The position numbers and the translations under genes are program-made. 51,353 nucleotides of DNA from Alphaproteobacteria bacterium (lineage in GTDB: Bacteria > Pseudomonadota > Alphaproteobacteria > Rhizobiales > Xanthobacteraceae). Location: the NCBI GenBank assembly GCA_009781045.1, contig WQYW01000013.1, positions 1 through 51,353 of the forward strand. Direction: 5' to 3'. Position 1 is the first letter of the stretch. The number at the start of each line of letters is the position of its first letter. The notes below the pieces were generated by a model, which had not been told where the DNA came from, searched no databases, and saw nothing but the letters and a program-made list of their open reading frames with translations. Of the stretch, positions 39,203-48,183 are shown in pieces.

Positions 39203-40240
39203 TCAACGGCTCCGGAGGGCGATGCCCTGTCGTCCTGCCAGTTCCTGGATGAACTGCCAGGCGACCCGGCCGGAGCGCGCGCCGCGCGTGGTGGCCCATT
39301 CGAGCGCCATGCGTTCCAGTTCCGCAGCATCCGCCGTGATGCCGAAATAGCCGCAGTAGCCCTCGACCATGGCGAGATATTCATCCTGGCTGCAGCGATG
39401 GAATCCGAGCCACAGGCCGAAACGATCCGACAGCGACACTTTTTCCTCGACGGCCTCGCCCGGGTTGATGGCCGTGGAACGCTCGTTCTCGATCATGTCA
39501 CGGGCCAGCAGGTGGCGACGGTTCGATGTGGCATAGAGAATGACATTTTCCGGCCGCCCTTCGATGCCGCCCTCAAGCACTGCCTTCAGGGACTTGTAGG
39601 AAGTGTCGTGACCGTCAAAGGACAGGTCGTCGCAGAAGATGATGAAACGGAAGCGGGCGTGGCGCAGAATCTCCATCAGAGAGGGCAGGGTCTCGATATC
39701 CTCGCGGTGGATCTCGATCAGCTTGAGGTGGTCCGTCCCCTCTCGGGCGCGTGCGTTGATGCCAGCATGGACGGCCTTGACCAGGGACGACTTGCCCATG
39801 CCCCGCGCCCCCCATAACAGGGCGTTATTGGCGGGCAGGCCGCGGGCGAAGCGCTCGGTGTTGTCGCTGAGAATGTCGCGCACGGCGTCGATGCCCTTGA
39901 GCAGGGTGAGATCGACGCGACTGACTTTGGGTACCGGTGCCAGCCGGCCTTTCGCATGCCAGACGAAGGCATCGGCGGCGTCAAACGCCGGCGGCTGCGG
40001 CGGCACCACCGTCTGCGCCGCGACCTGGGCGGCGATGGTCTCCAATGCGGCTGCGATGCGCAGCAGAAGGCAATGTTGCGTGTCCGCCGCTGTGTCCGGG
40101 GGTGATGTGTTCCCGGACTCCATACCGGATTGCTGGCCGGATTGCTGGGATGCCCGTTCGGGGGCGTGATCGCCGGCCTGCACGCCGGGGTTGCTGCCTG
40201 ACATTGTTGCCATGTCCGAAACTGGTAAAGACGAAGCCAT
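39203..40240 (-). CDS. DUF815 family AAA+ ATPase
   Basis: A protein of about 345 residues. The N-terminal 50 are low-complexity (Ser, Gln, Gly). The ATPase core follows: KVSRVDLTLLKGIDAVRDIL, Walker A in LLWGARGMGKSSLVKAVHAG (near residue 145), Walker B-like FIIFCDDLSFDG (near residue 203), sensor ILYATSNRRHLLARD and the arginine-finger region SDRFGLWLGFH. DUF815 proteins are uncharacterised P-loop ATPases common in proteobacteria. It is convergent with the nlpD-like gene and divergent from the SecF-like gene. The start is uncertain: ATGs at 40240, 40213 and 40204 are possible. Confidence 0.88.
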   Translation of the reverse strand: MASSLPVSDMATMSGSNPGVQAGDHAPERASQQSGQQSGMESGNTSPPDTAADTQHCLLLRIAAALETIAAQVAAQTVVPPQPPAFDAADAFVWHAKGRLAPVPKVSRVDLTLLKGIDAVRDILSDNTERFARGLPANNALLWGARGMGKSSLVKAVHAGINARAREGTDHLKLIEIHREDIETLPSLMEILRHARFRFIIFCDDLSFDGHDTSYKSLKAVLEGGIEGRPENVILYATSNRRHLLARDMIENERSTAINPGEAVEEKVSLSDRFGLWLGFHRCSQDEYLAMVEGYCGYFGITADAAELERMALEWATTRGARSGRVAWQFIQELAGRQGIALRSR

Positions 40241-40396
40241 ATCGGGCGGACGCGCCTGCCGCAAGGGACAGAGCTGGGTGCTGCTGGGTGGTGGACCGGC
40301 GTGGATCGCGGCAGCGGGACGCCCGCTTTGCTCAAGGTCTGGCGCTGGTCTGTGAGTTCAGCCACCCCGTTTTCTCAAGGATCGAAAAAACGCACC

Positions 40397-40981
40397 ATGG
40401 CGCTTATCCGGAACCTTCAGTTGACCCGCAAACGTTGCCGACCGTCCTGCGATCGGCGCATTGATGCGGTAATTCCGCCCTGTTGGTGGCCTGGCGCGGG
40501 CTTATGCGGGAGCGCCTCGCGCCCGGTTTGCGCCGTCCGCGGCACCAGCCTGTTGTCGCTCCTCAGCCTCCTGCTGGCCCTGCTGGCAGCGGTGAACCCC
40601 GCCCATGGCGGGAATTTCGGGGGGGTCGAAGCCGGAATCTGGCTGGAGGTTGAGCCCCGCCCGGGGGTTGATGTGCGCGAGCTGCAGGCGAAGCTCGATC
40701 TTCCTGGCTTTGGCGAAGTTGAGGTTCGGCCTCTTCCTGGTGGCCGCTTCGTGATCCACACAGGAGCGCAGCCCGGCGGTGACGCTGCCCAGATGCAGGC
40801 CCTGATAAAGCTGCGGGATGCGCTTGGTGACAGCGTGAGGATCTGGAAGACTGATGTGGTCGGGCCGCGTGCCGCCCAGGCAGCGCAGCTCGATGGTCTC
40901 GTCTTCCTTTTGATCGTGACCGGCCTGATCACCGCGTTCTTATGGTTTCTCGCCCGGCGGCTTTACCAGCATGCAAGTTGA
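40397..40981 (+). CDS. SecF-like mini-protein: free-standing periplasmic head domain with flanking helices
   Basis: A 194-residue protein. After a basic leader comes a membrane helix (LLSLLSLLLALLAAVNPAHG, near residues 52-71), a periplasmic domain of about 95 residues, and a second helix (LVFLLIVTGLITAFLWFLAR) with a short tail. The middle matches the first periplasmic domain of the SecF encoded 3 kb downstream: WLEVEPRPGVD aligns with LLEVKAKSGVA, DALGDSVRIWKTDVVGPRAA with ETLGESVTIQKSDVVGPRAS, and both have PGxDAA before it. The second helix aligns with SecF TM2. SecF helices 3-6 are absent. So this looks like a truncated SecF paralogue with intact frame beside yajC-secDF. It could be a regulator of SecDF or a decaying duplication. 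The start is uncertain; no strong ribosome site. Confidence 0.75.
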   Translation: MALIRNLQLTRKRCRPSCDRRIDAVIPPCWWPGAGLCGSASRPVCAVRGTSLLSLLSLLLALLAAVNPAHGGNFGGVEAGIWLEVEPRPGVDVRELQAKLDLPGFGEVEVRPLPGGRFVIHTGAQPGGDAAQMQALIKLRDALGDSVRIWKTDVVGPRAAQAAQLDGLVFLLIVTGLITAFLWFLARRLYQHAS

Positions 40982-41287
40982 TCGGGGCATGGCCCCGTCC
41001 TGCCCGCCGATAAGGCGTCCATGGCGAGGTTTTCTCAAGCCCGGCGTCGGGCAAAGGGCCAGGCCTTGCCCGGTTTCCGGGCAGGATTCTGCATCCTCGG
41101 GCTAAGCTCTTGAAAAAATGCAGATATCAGGAACGATGAAGAGGCGTGGGAGGAATCCGACGGGCGCGCAAGCGACATTGCAATTGGATGCGCTGCCGCT
41201 ATAGTCCGGCGCAAATTTGCACCTTAACGCCCTGATTTCGCCGGCGGGACTGGTCGCTTCACCCGATTCACCAAGGATGATCCGAGA
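40982..41287. other. Spacer carrying the yajC-secDF promoter region
   Basis: About 300 bp with no gene; holds the candidate promoter at 41178-41205. Confidence 0.5.
41178..41205 (+). promoter_or_regulatory. Candidate sigma-70 promoter for yajC-secD-secF
   Basis: TTGCAA at 41178-41183 and TATAGT at 41200-41205 are 16 bases apart, about 80 bases before the yajC start, in the largest gap of this operon. Sequence match only. Confidence 0.5.
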
Positions 41288-41704
41288 ATGTTGATTACCC
41301 CTGCCTACGCCCAGGCTGCGGCCGGCGGCGACCTCTTTGGTTCGGCCAATACGTCGTTCTTCCTCATGATCGGGGCGGTGTTTCTGATCATGTATTTCCT
41401 CATGATCCGGCCGCAGCAGCAGAAATCCAAAGAGCATGCCAACCTGGTCAAGAACATCCGCCGTGGCGACACTGTGGTGACGCAGGGCGGCATGGTCGGC
41501 AAGGTCACGCGGGTGGTCGACGACGAGCAGATCGAGATCGAGATTGCGGACGGGGTCCGGGTGCGCTGGATGCGTCCGCTTATCACCACCGTGCGCGGCA
41601 AGGGCGAGCCGGCCCGGGAGCCGGCCAAGGACACGCCGAAGGAACCCGCAAAGGACGCGTCCAGGGACTCCAAAAAGGATGCTTCCAAAGACGCGTCGAA
41701 GTGA
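41288..41704 (+). CDS. yajC: Preprotein translocase accessory subunit YajC
   Basis: A 138-residue single-pass protein of the SecDF-YajC complex. The short N-terminus MLITPAYAQAAAGG leads to the helix FFLMIGAVFLIMYFLMIRPQ, then the conserved QQQKSKEHANLVKNIRRGD and VVTQGGMVGKVTRV. The C-terminal 35 residues are a Lys/Asp/Glu/Pro-rich tail (PAKDTPKEPAKDAS) longer than in E. coli YajC (110 residues). First gene of the secDF operon. Confidence 0.93.
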   Translation: MLITPAYAQAAAGGDLFGSANTSFFLMIGAVFLIMYFLMIRPQQQKSKEHANLVKNIRRGDTVVTQGGMVGKVTRVVDDEQIEIEIADGVRVRWMRPLITTVRGKGEPAREPAKDTPKEPAKDASRDSKKDASKDASK

Positions 41705-41777
41705 CGATTCGAGCGGATTGCGTCAAGCCGCCGATCCTTAAACCGGTCATCTGTGGATGTTCTGACAGGTCCAGCCA

Positions 41778-43379
41778 ATGTTGTACTTCACTCCTTCGAA
41801 GGCCTTGGGGATCATCCTCACAGCGCTGCTCGTGTGCCTGTGCGCGGTACCGAATTTCTTCCCCGAGGCTACGGTGCGGACCTGGCCGCAGGCGCTGCAG
41901 CGGCGCATCGTGCTCGGTCTGGATCTCCAGGGCGGCTCCTATCTCCTGCTGTCGCTGGATTCGGCCTATATCAGGAAGCAGCGGCTTGAGCAGATTCGCG
42001 ATTCTGCACGCACCGCGCTCAACGACGTCAAGGTCCCCCATACCCGCGTCATTCGCGGCGATGCCGTCGAGATCCGGGTCCGGGAGCAGGCCGATGCGGA
42101 GAAGGCGGGGCCGGCACTGCGCGGCATCTCGCAGCCGCTCGGCGGACTGCTTGGTACCAGCACCCAGCGTGATATCGATGTTCAGGATATGGGCGAGGGT
42201 GTGTACCGCCTGACCATTCCTGAAGCAGCGATGGTGGAGCGTCTGCGCCGCACCATTGAACAGTCGATCACCATCGTTGAGAAGCGGGTCAACGAACTCG
42301 GCACTGTCGAGCCCATCATCCAGCGCCAGGGCTCTGACCGCATCCTGGTCCAGGTGCCGGGCATGTCGGACCCGTCCCGGCTCAAGGATCTCCTTGGCAA
42401 GACCGCGCAGATGGAATTCCGCATGGTCGATACCACAGTGTCGCCGGAACAGGCCCAGGCCAGTGGCGCGCCAGCCGGCTCCGAAGTGCTGGAGAGCAAC
42501 AAGCCGGGGGACAAGTCTCTTTTTGTGGTCAAGACCGATGTTCTGGTCGCCGGCGGCGATCTCACCGACGCCCAGCCGGGCTTTGACCACCGCAACAACG
42601 AGCCGATCGTCAATTTCCGCTTCAATTCCGTCGGCGGCCAGCGCTTCGCCCGCGCCACCACCGAAAATGTCGGCGTCCCCTTCGCCATCGTGCTCGACAA
42701 GAAGGTGGTTTCGGCACCGGTCATCCGTGAGCCCATCACCGGCGGCCAGGGCCAGATCTCCGGCAATTTCACCGTCCAGGGAGCCAATGATCTGGCGATC
42801 CTGCTGCGTGCCGGCGCGCTGCCGGCACCTTTGACCGTGGTCGAGGAGCGCACCGTCGGTCCGGGCCTGGGCCAGGACGCCATCGATAAGGGCGAAATGG
42901 CCGCCTATATCGGCTCGATCATGGTGGTTGTGTTCATGCTCCTGACCTACCGTCTGTTCGGCTTCTTCGCCAATATCGCGGTGGCCATCAACGTCCTGAT
43001 GATCTTCGGGGTGCTGTCGCTGCTGGGGGCCACGCTGACACTGCCGGGCATTGCCGGTGTCGTCCTCACCGTCGGCATCGCGGTCGACTCCAACGTGCTG
43101 ATCTATGAGCGGATCCGCGAGGAGCTGCGGGGCGGGCGCACCGCCATCACCGCGATTGATGCCGGGTTCAAGCGCGCGCTGGCTACGATTCTCGACTCCA
43201 ATATCACCACCTTCATCGCCGCCGCGGTGCTGTTCTTCATCGGCACCGGTCCGGTGAAGGGGTTTGCTGTCACCCTCGGCATCGGCATCATCACCACCGT
43301 CTTCACCGCCTTCACGCTGACCCGGCTGATCGTCGCCGGCTGGGTGCGCTGGAAGCGGCCGCAGACCGTGCCGGTTTAG
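41778..43379 (+). CDS. secD: Protein translocase subunit SecD
   Basis: A 533-residue RND-superfamily protein that uses proton motive force to finish Sec export. TM1 (ALGIILTALLVCLCAVPNFF) is followed by GLDLQGGSYLLLSLD, the periplasmic domains, and five C-terminal helices starting near residue 375 with AYIGSIMVVVFMLLTYRLFG. The conserved GVVLTVGIAVDSNVLIYERI (near residue 430) carries the proton-path Asp. Complete. It is followed 9 bases later by secF. Confidence 0.96.
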   Translation: MLYFTPSKALGIILTALLVCLCAVPNFFPEATVRTWPQALQRRIVLGLDLQGGSYLLLSLDSAYIRKQRLEQIRDSARTALNDVKVPHTRVIRGDAVEIRVREQADAEKAGPALRGISQPLGGLLGTSTQRDIDVQDMGEGVYRLTIPEAAMVERLRRTIEQSITIVEKRVNELGTVEPIIQRQGSDRILVQVPGMSDPSRLKDLLGKTAQMEFRMVDTTVSPEQAQASGAPAGSEVLESNKPGDKSLFVVKTDVLVAGGDLTDAQPGFDHRNNEPIVNFRFNSVGGQRFARATTENVGVPFAIVLDKKVVSAPVIREPITGGQGQISGNFTVQGANDLAILLRAGALPAPLTVVEERTVGPGLGQDAIDKGEMAAYIGSIMVVVFMLLTYRLFGFFANIAVAINVLMIFGVLSLLGATLTLPGIAGVVLTVGIAVDSNVLIYERIREELRGGRTAITAIDAGFKRALATILDSNITTFIAAAVLFFIGTGPVKGFAVTLGIGIITTVFTAFTLTRLIVAGWVRWKRPQTVPV

Positions 43380-43388
43380 GAGCCTGTT

Positions 43389-44393
43389 GTGATCCATTAC
43401 GTTCTCATCGGGCTTGGCGTCTTCATCGCCATCCTCTCGGTGGTCGCAGTCTTCGACCTGCTGCCGCCGCTGCGCATCGTTCCCGACAGCACCCATTTCG
43501 ACTTCACCCGCTTCCGCCGTATCAGCTTTCCGATTTCGGCGGTGCTGTCGATCTGTGCCATCACTCTGTTCTTCACCCATGGCCTCAATCTCGGCATCGA
43601 TTTCCGCGGCGGCATTCTGCTCGAAGTCAAGGCCAAATCAGGCGTCGCCGATATCGCTGCCATGCGGGCCTCGCTGGAAAAACTTGGTCTCGGCGAGGTC
43701 CAGCTGCAGCAGTTCGGCTCAGCAGCCGACGTCATGATCCGTGTTGCCGAGCAGCCCGGCGATGACGCTGCCCAACAGGTGGCCCTGAACAAGGTCAAAG
43801 AGACGCTCGGTGAAAGCGTCACGATTCAGAAAAGCGATGTGGTAGGACCGCGCGCTTCTGGCGAATATCTTGCCCATGGCATGATTGGCCTGATCGCCGC
43901 CATCGGTGGCATCCTGATCTATCTCTGGTTCCGCTTCGAGTGGCAGTTCGCACTGGGAGCCATGATCGCCAACGTGCACGATATCGTGCTGACGATCGGC
44001 TTCATGTCGCTCAGCCAGGTCGATTTCGACCTCACCAGCATCGCTGCGCTGCTGACCATTCTCGGCTATTCGCTCAACGACACCGTGGTCATCTACGACC
44101 GTATCCGCGAAATCCTGCGGCGCTACAAGAAAATGCCGATGCCGCAGCTGCTCAACGAGTCCATCAACCAGACGCTGTCGCGCTCGATCATCACCCATAT
44201 CACGGTGACGCTGGCGCTGATCGCACTGCGCGTCTTTGGTCCGCATCCGATCCACAGCTTCACCGACGTGATGATCTTCGGCGTGGTGCTGGTCGGTACC
44301 TATACCTCGATCTTCATCGCCGCTCCGATCCTGATCTATCTCGGCGTCGGCAGCCATCGCGGCGATGGCGACGGCGGCAAGACCGTGGCATGA
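43389..44393 (+). CDS. secF: Protein translocase subunit SecF
   Basis: A 334-residue partner of SecD. TM1 (ISFPISAVLSICAITLFFTH) leads to NLGIDFRGGILLEVKAKSG and the small periplasmic domain ending KSDVVGPRASGEYL. Five more helices follow, with LTILGYSLNDTVVIYDRIRE near residue 220 carrying the conserved Asp, and NESINQTLSRSIITHITV. The start is GTG at 43389. Complete and standard, which contrasts with the truncated SecF-like gene at 40397. Confidence 0.96.
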   Translation: MIHYVLIGLGVFIAILSVVAVFDLLPPLRIVPDSTHFDFTRFRRISFPISAVLSICAITLFFTHGLNLGIDFRGGILLEVKAKSGVADIAAMRASLEKLGLGEVQLQQFGSAADVMIRVAEQPGDDAAQQVALNKVKETLGESVTIQKSDVVGPRASGEYLAHGMIGLIAAIGGILIYLWFRFEWQFALGAMIANVHDIVLTIGFMSLSQVDFDLTSIAALLTILGYSLNDTVVIYDRIREILRRYKKMPMPQLLNESINQTLSRSIITHITVTLALIALRVFGPHPIHSFTDVMIFGVVLVGTYTSIFIAAPILIYLGVGSHRGDGDGGKTVA

Positions 44394-44541
44394 CGAGGCC
44401 TGGCGGGCAGGCTTTGTCCGCGAGGACGAGCCGATCAAGGCTGTAAGCATGGCCTGCCTCCTGTGGGCAGCGCTCCTTGCTGTGGACGTGAGGGAAGACC
44501 TGGGCTTGTGTTCGCGTGAGCGACGCCATGATCGCTGAAGG

Positions 44542-45354
44542 ATGGTGCCGTGCCGCAGCGGCCGGGATTGCACGGCCGTGAGAGCGACGTGGGAAGCCGA
44601 TGCGGCGGCCTGCGCCGAGCTGGTGCGCACCTGCGATTTCCTGCGCTATGCCATCACGCTGTTTGCCTCGCCTCAGGAGCGCCGGGCGCTGCTCGCGCTC
44701 CACGCCTTCAATGTCGAGATTTCGCGGGTTCGGGACCGGGTGAAACTCCCTCTGGCCGGCGAGATCCGCCTGCAATGGTGGGCCGACCTGATCACGGGCG
44801 AGGGCCATGGCGACGTTATGGCAAGCCCCATGGCAGCCGAATTGCAGGCCGCCATTTTCGGCTTCGCCCTGCCTCTTCACGACCTGCTGCGCCTGATCGA
44901 GGCGCGCCGCCTGACGCTCGATGGTGCGCCAATGGCAACGATGGCCTGCCTTGAAGACCATCTTATCGAGGCCACCGCGCCGCTCTTTGCCGTCTCTGCA
45001 CGCATCCGGGGAGCTGACCTGGCGCCGGACCATGAGGTCCTTGCCCATGCCAGCCTGGCGCTCGGGCTCCATTCGGTGCTCGTCCGCGAGCGCTATCTGC
45101 TCCCTGCAGAATGCGTGAGGGGGGCGGACGGCGCTCCGACGCCGGACGTGAGAACCCGGCTCTTGGGCTCAGCAAGGCAGCATCTTGAGGCCGCGTTCAG
45201 CGGCCTTTCGCGGCTCCCGGCCGCGGCGAGACCCGCATTCCTTGAGCTTTCGGTTCTGCGTCATGAATTGAAGGCGTTGTCGGGGGCGACCGATCCGATC
45301 CCGGCGTCGCGGCTTCGAATCCTGTGGACCCTGTGGCGGGCGCAGAACAGGTGA
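44542..45354 (+). CDS. Squalene/phytoene synthase-like protein (NDUFAF6 type)
   Basis: A 270-residue member of the trans-isoprenyl diphosphate synthase fold. The start resembles the family (CAELVRTCDFLRYAITLFAS, then ERRALLALHAFNVEISRVRD). LAGEIRLQWWADLITGEGHG (near residue 69) is the hallmark. The DXXXD metal-binding motifs of true squalene or phytoene synthases are not evident, and no other terpenoid gene is adjacent. It therefore more likely belongs to the short NDUFAF6-like branch linked to respiratory complex I assembly than to carotenoid or hopanoid synthesis. The gene follows secF in many Rhizobiales. The ATG at 44542 is used; a GTG near 44578 is an alternative. Confidence 0.82.
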   Translation: MVPCRSGRDCTAVRATWEADAAACAELVRTCDFLRYAITLFASPQERRALLALHAFNVEISRVRDRVKLPLAGEIRLQWWADLITGEGHGDVMASPMAAELQAAIFGFALPLHDLLRLIEARRLTLDGAPMATMACLEDHLIEATAPLFAVSARIRGADLAPDHEVLAHASLALGLHSVLVRERYLLPAECVRGADGAPTPDVRTRLLGSARQHLEAAFSGLSRLPAAARPAFLELSVLRHELKALSGATDPIPASRLRILWTLWRAQNR

Positions 45355-45790
45355 ATGAAAGAACGCCGGGGGGCATTGTCTCGATCCGGGATTTTCGAGC
45401 GTCCCACGCACCCGATGGCACTGATTTGGGGGGGCACTATCCTAAGGCGCTGTGAATCCTCAGGCTTTCTTGGTCGGATCGGGCTGCAGCTGCCTCGGGC
45501 TTTTCTTCCCGCTGCCGCCGTGTGCCTGCCGGGCAGGGTGCGACCAGTCCCAAAATCGGCGAAACGGGCTCCAGCGGTCCGGGACCCTGGCCGAAAGATT
45601 AAAGATTAGAGCGATCGGACCGGGGAAGGCATGGGAATCATGGCCGTTTACTATGGTGCGGCGGTCGTTTGATGCAGCCATTTTCACACGCTACGCATTT
45701 TCATCGCCACAACGGCTTCGCAGTGCGATCATTTCGATCGCCCTTTCAGGTTGCCGCGACGTCCAGACTCGTGAGGAGAACCTGAGTTGC

Positions 45791-45820
45791 ATCAGGAACC
45801 ATCAGGAACCATCAGGAACA
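45791..45820. repeat. Triple 10-bp tandem repeat
   Basis: ATCAGGAACC occurs three times in a row (the last copy ends CA instead of CC). Confidence 0.9.
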
Positions 45821-46646
45821 GATCGCGATTGCGGGGAATTGCCCACTGTAATTCGCACCCGTTCGCGGCTGTTACTGCGAACCGTGCCATAATGCGCGAG
45901 TGACCCTGATGCCTGGTAACAGCATGCCGGTCGTAGTGGCCGACGTGATTTCGGCGACAGCGGACAGAGCCGATGTTTGGCAGGTTGAGTGCCTTGCGTG
46001 TAAGTGAGACGGACAATTGCCTCGGGGCTCAGGCAAAAACATATGTCGGCAGCGCGAATGCCGATGCGCGCGTGAATGAGGACAGCGGGCCCGCAAAGCC
46101 GACGGGGCACCACCCGCCACGTTCCGAACGCACCGTCCCAGTGCGGGAGGCCCCGGAACACCTGATGTCTGTTGCGGAAATGCAGCATCGGCTGAAGACA
46201 TCCGCAGGATTCGAGATTTGTGCCTTGTGCAACCAGACTGTGGAGCCATTTCAGCATGGGAGATCTTATCAGCTCGAAGCGAAGTCCCCTCGCCGGGACG
46301 ATGGACTGGGTCAGGCCGTTAAAACGCGAGTTGCGAACGTGCTCATTGCACATTTAGCACGCTTTGGAAGATAGGCCGGCTCATTCCTTCTAACCTCATC
46401 AGGTGGCGGCCTCGCGCCGACCCCGTACAGAAGCACGAGCCTGGCGAGTGGTACTACGCAAGAGACCTACGCGAGAAATCCGTCCAAGAAATCTAACAGT
46501 GAAGTGAAGACTTCAGAACTCGGCAGGAGGTGTGCAAGACCGGAAGATCGTTACGAACCGAACATGCCGATCCCGGTGACGTCTGCGGCACTGGGCTGTT
46601 TTCGGTTGACTATTTGGACGACAACGCCTGTTGCCAAGAGGAGCAG

Positions 46647-46686
46647 GTCAATAAAAAAGTGGCCTACCGGCAACCTTTTTATTGAC
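46647..46686. repeat. AT-rich inverted repeat with 11-base perfect arms
   Basis: GTCAATAAAAA (46647-46657) and TTTTTATTGAC (46676-46686) flank 18 bases. A second, outer pair TTGCC (46631) and GGCAA (46669) allows an alternative fold. It could be a terminator, the end of a lost mobile element or a protein site. Confidence 0.6.
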
Positions 46687-47400
46687 AACCATCGGCCCGT
46701 TACAGAAGGCTTTTTAACGATGCAGGTGAACTCAGGACCCTCGACCTCGCGGCCGTGATCGCCGACCTCCATCATCTGGAGGCCGCCCGATTTAAGTTGC
46801 CGGGCTGCCGTCCACGCCGAATGGGCGGGCACGATAACGTCAACCGTCAACCGGGACCCGACGAGCCCCCCCGGGGCGGTTCGCCACAGCTCCCACGATT
46901 TTCAAATTTCAAATTTTCACTCTTGTGCCGGTTACCTCAATTTGGTCAAACTTTGGACCGCGAATCGACGCAATCTCCGGGTCAACTCCCGGCGTCGTGA
47001 GTGGCCAGCCAAGGGTGTGAGATTCGAATTGACGAAAGACGGATCTGTTGTGCCAATCTCCTCCGTCCAGCGATATTACGAAGGTCCGACGGTTGGCTTC
47101 GGAACGCATTCCAAGTGGTGTGTGGCAAAAGAGAGGCGTGATGCCTCACGCAACCAGATCATCTGTACTCAATTGCCTGGAGCGATCGCGCGGCTCTGAC
47201 GACCATGAGTCGTTATTGCCGATAATACGCCATCAGCCTTGCCCGGCCAACTCAGGTGATTTGAGCTGCAACCTTTCCACGGATAAACCAATTTGAATTT
47301 GCAAAACTTCCCAGTCGGGATCGGGACAGAAGCGTCGACGTGACTGTCGATAGCGCGCGGGGGGAGCGGCACTGTTGCCAAGGATGACAAGGAGCGAAGC

Positions 47401-48129
47401 ATGCGGATCGCGCTGGCTGTGGTCGTGATTGCGGCGTTGCAGGGAACAGTGGCGTTAGCTGATTCAGCCGTCCCTGTCGGCATGTTTGAGGTAATCCGGA
47501 CCCATCGCGGTACGGATATTGACGGAAAGCCGCCGGGGGACCCGGAAAATGCCCTTAAAATGACCAACAGGATCATCGCTTTCGAACACAATGGCGCTAC
47601 CTTCGATGGCGACACTGTCGTATGCCACAAGATCGAAGGACGAAGCGAGTCGATTGCGGTAAGTGATGTCATGCGACGTGCTTTCGGCAACAGTTCCGCG
47701 GACCACTCGAAGATCGAACTAGGGAGGACTCCCGTTGCCACCAGGGTGCCGGCGACAGTCTTGCGCTGCCTTGATGCAGACGAGTCCGGCTGGACCGGAT
47801 TGGTGATTTTTACGCTTGCTGACGGCAAATTTGCACTCACATGGGATCGCGATTATCTGCTGATACTGCGCCGGCTCGCGCCAGAGGAGCCGATCCGTGC
47901 CAGCTTCGATTGTTCGAAGGCTGCTTCACCAACAGAACGTGTCATCTGCGCAGATCGGAACCTTGCAGGATGGGACCGAAGCATTTCGGACGGCTATGAA
48001 CGGCTGGATCCGGGCATGCGGGTTGGAGCGGATCAGAGGACCTGGTTTGCGAGACGCGAAGGATGCGGCAGCAACAAGACCTGTATCCGGTGGGAGATGT
48101 GGCTGCGGGCCGACGACATTTTCAGGTAA
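47401..48129 (+). CDS. Secreted protein with LprI-like (DUF1311) C-terminal domain
   Basis: A 242-residue exported protein. Signal peptide RIALAVVVIAALQGTVALA, then an unassigned domain (about 25-170), then a C-terminal LprI/DUF1311-type module: FDCSKAASPTERVICADRNL, then WFARREGCGSNKTCI. The Cys spacing (C-x11-C, then C-x5-C) is that of the family, whose named member LprI inhibits lysozyme. AAGGAG precedes the ATG. It heads a three-gene set with a peptidoglycan-hydrolase-like gene (54 bp downstream) and another exported protein. A role as periplasmic protection against a wall hydrolase is inference from domain and context. Confidence 0.75.
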   Translation: MRIALAVVVIAALQGTVALADSAVPVGMFEVIRTHRGTDIDGKPPGDPENALKMTNRIIAFEHNGATFDGDTVVCHKIEGRSESIAVSDVMRRAFGNSSADHSKIELGRTPVATRVPATVLRCLDADESGWTGLVIFTLADGKFALTWDRDYLLILRRLAPEEPIRASFDCSKAASPTERVICADRNLAGWDRSISDGYERLDPGMRVGADQRTWFARREGCGSNKTCIRWEMWLRADDIFR

Positions 48130-48183
48130 TGGGCCAATCGCCTTGTAGCGAAAGTCTTGGTAGATCGTAATGGAGATGCACAG

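Larger units (their letters stand above)
45355..47400. other. Two-kilobase accessory region without recognisable gene
   Basis: Base composition falls towards AT from about 45600. Several open frames of 80-180 codons overlap on both strands (for example 45802-46353 minus and 45973-46374 plus), but none has a domain I know. It contains a triple 10-base repeat (45791-45820) and a strong inverted repeat (46647-46686). Its position between conserved genes suggests an insertion with decayed content. Confidence 0.5.

Noticed and set aside
41583..43580. 665-codon open frame on the minus strand
   Set aside because: Antisense shadow of yajC-secD; rich in Asp, Gly, Gln and His with no domain.
44542..45354. 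Dedicated phytoene synthase (crtB) or squalene synthase (hpnC/hpnD)
   Set aside because: The DXXXD motifs are not evident and no carotenoid or hopanoid genes are adjacent, so only family-level naming is supported.
45802..46353. 183-codon minus frame and its 133-codon plus counterpart (45973-46374) as genes
   Set aside because: Both have plausible length but no recognised domain, no clear ribosome site and equally good frames on both strands; I could not decide, so neither is listed as a gene.
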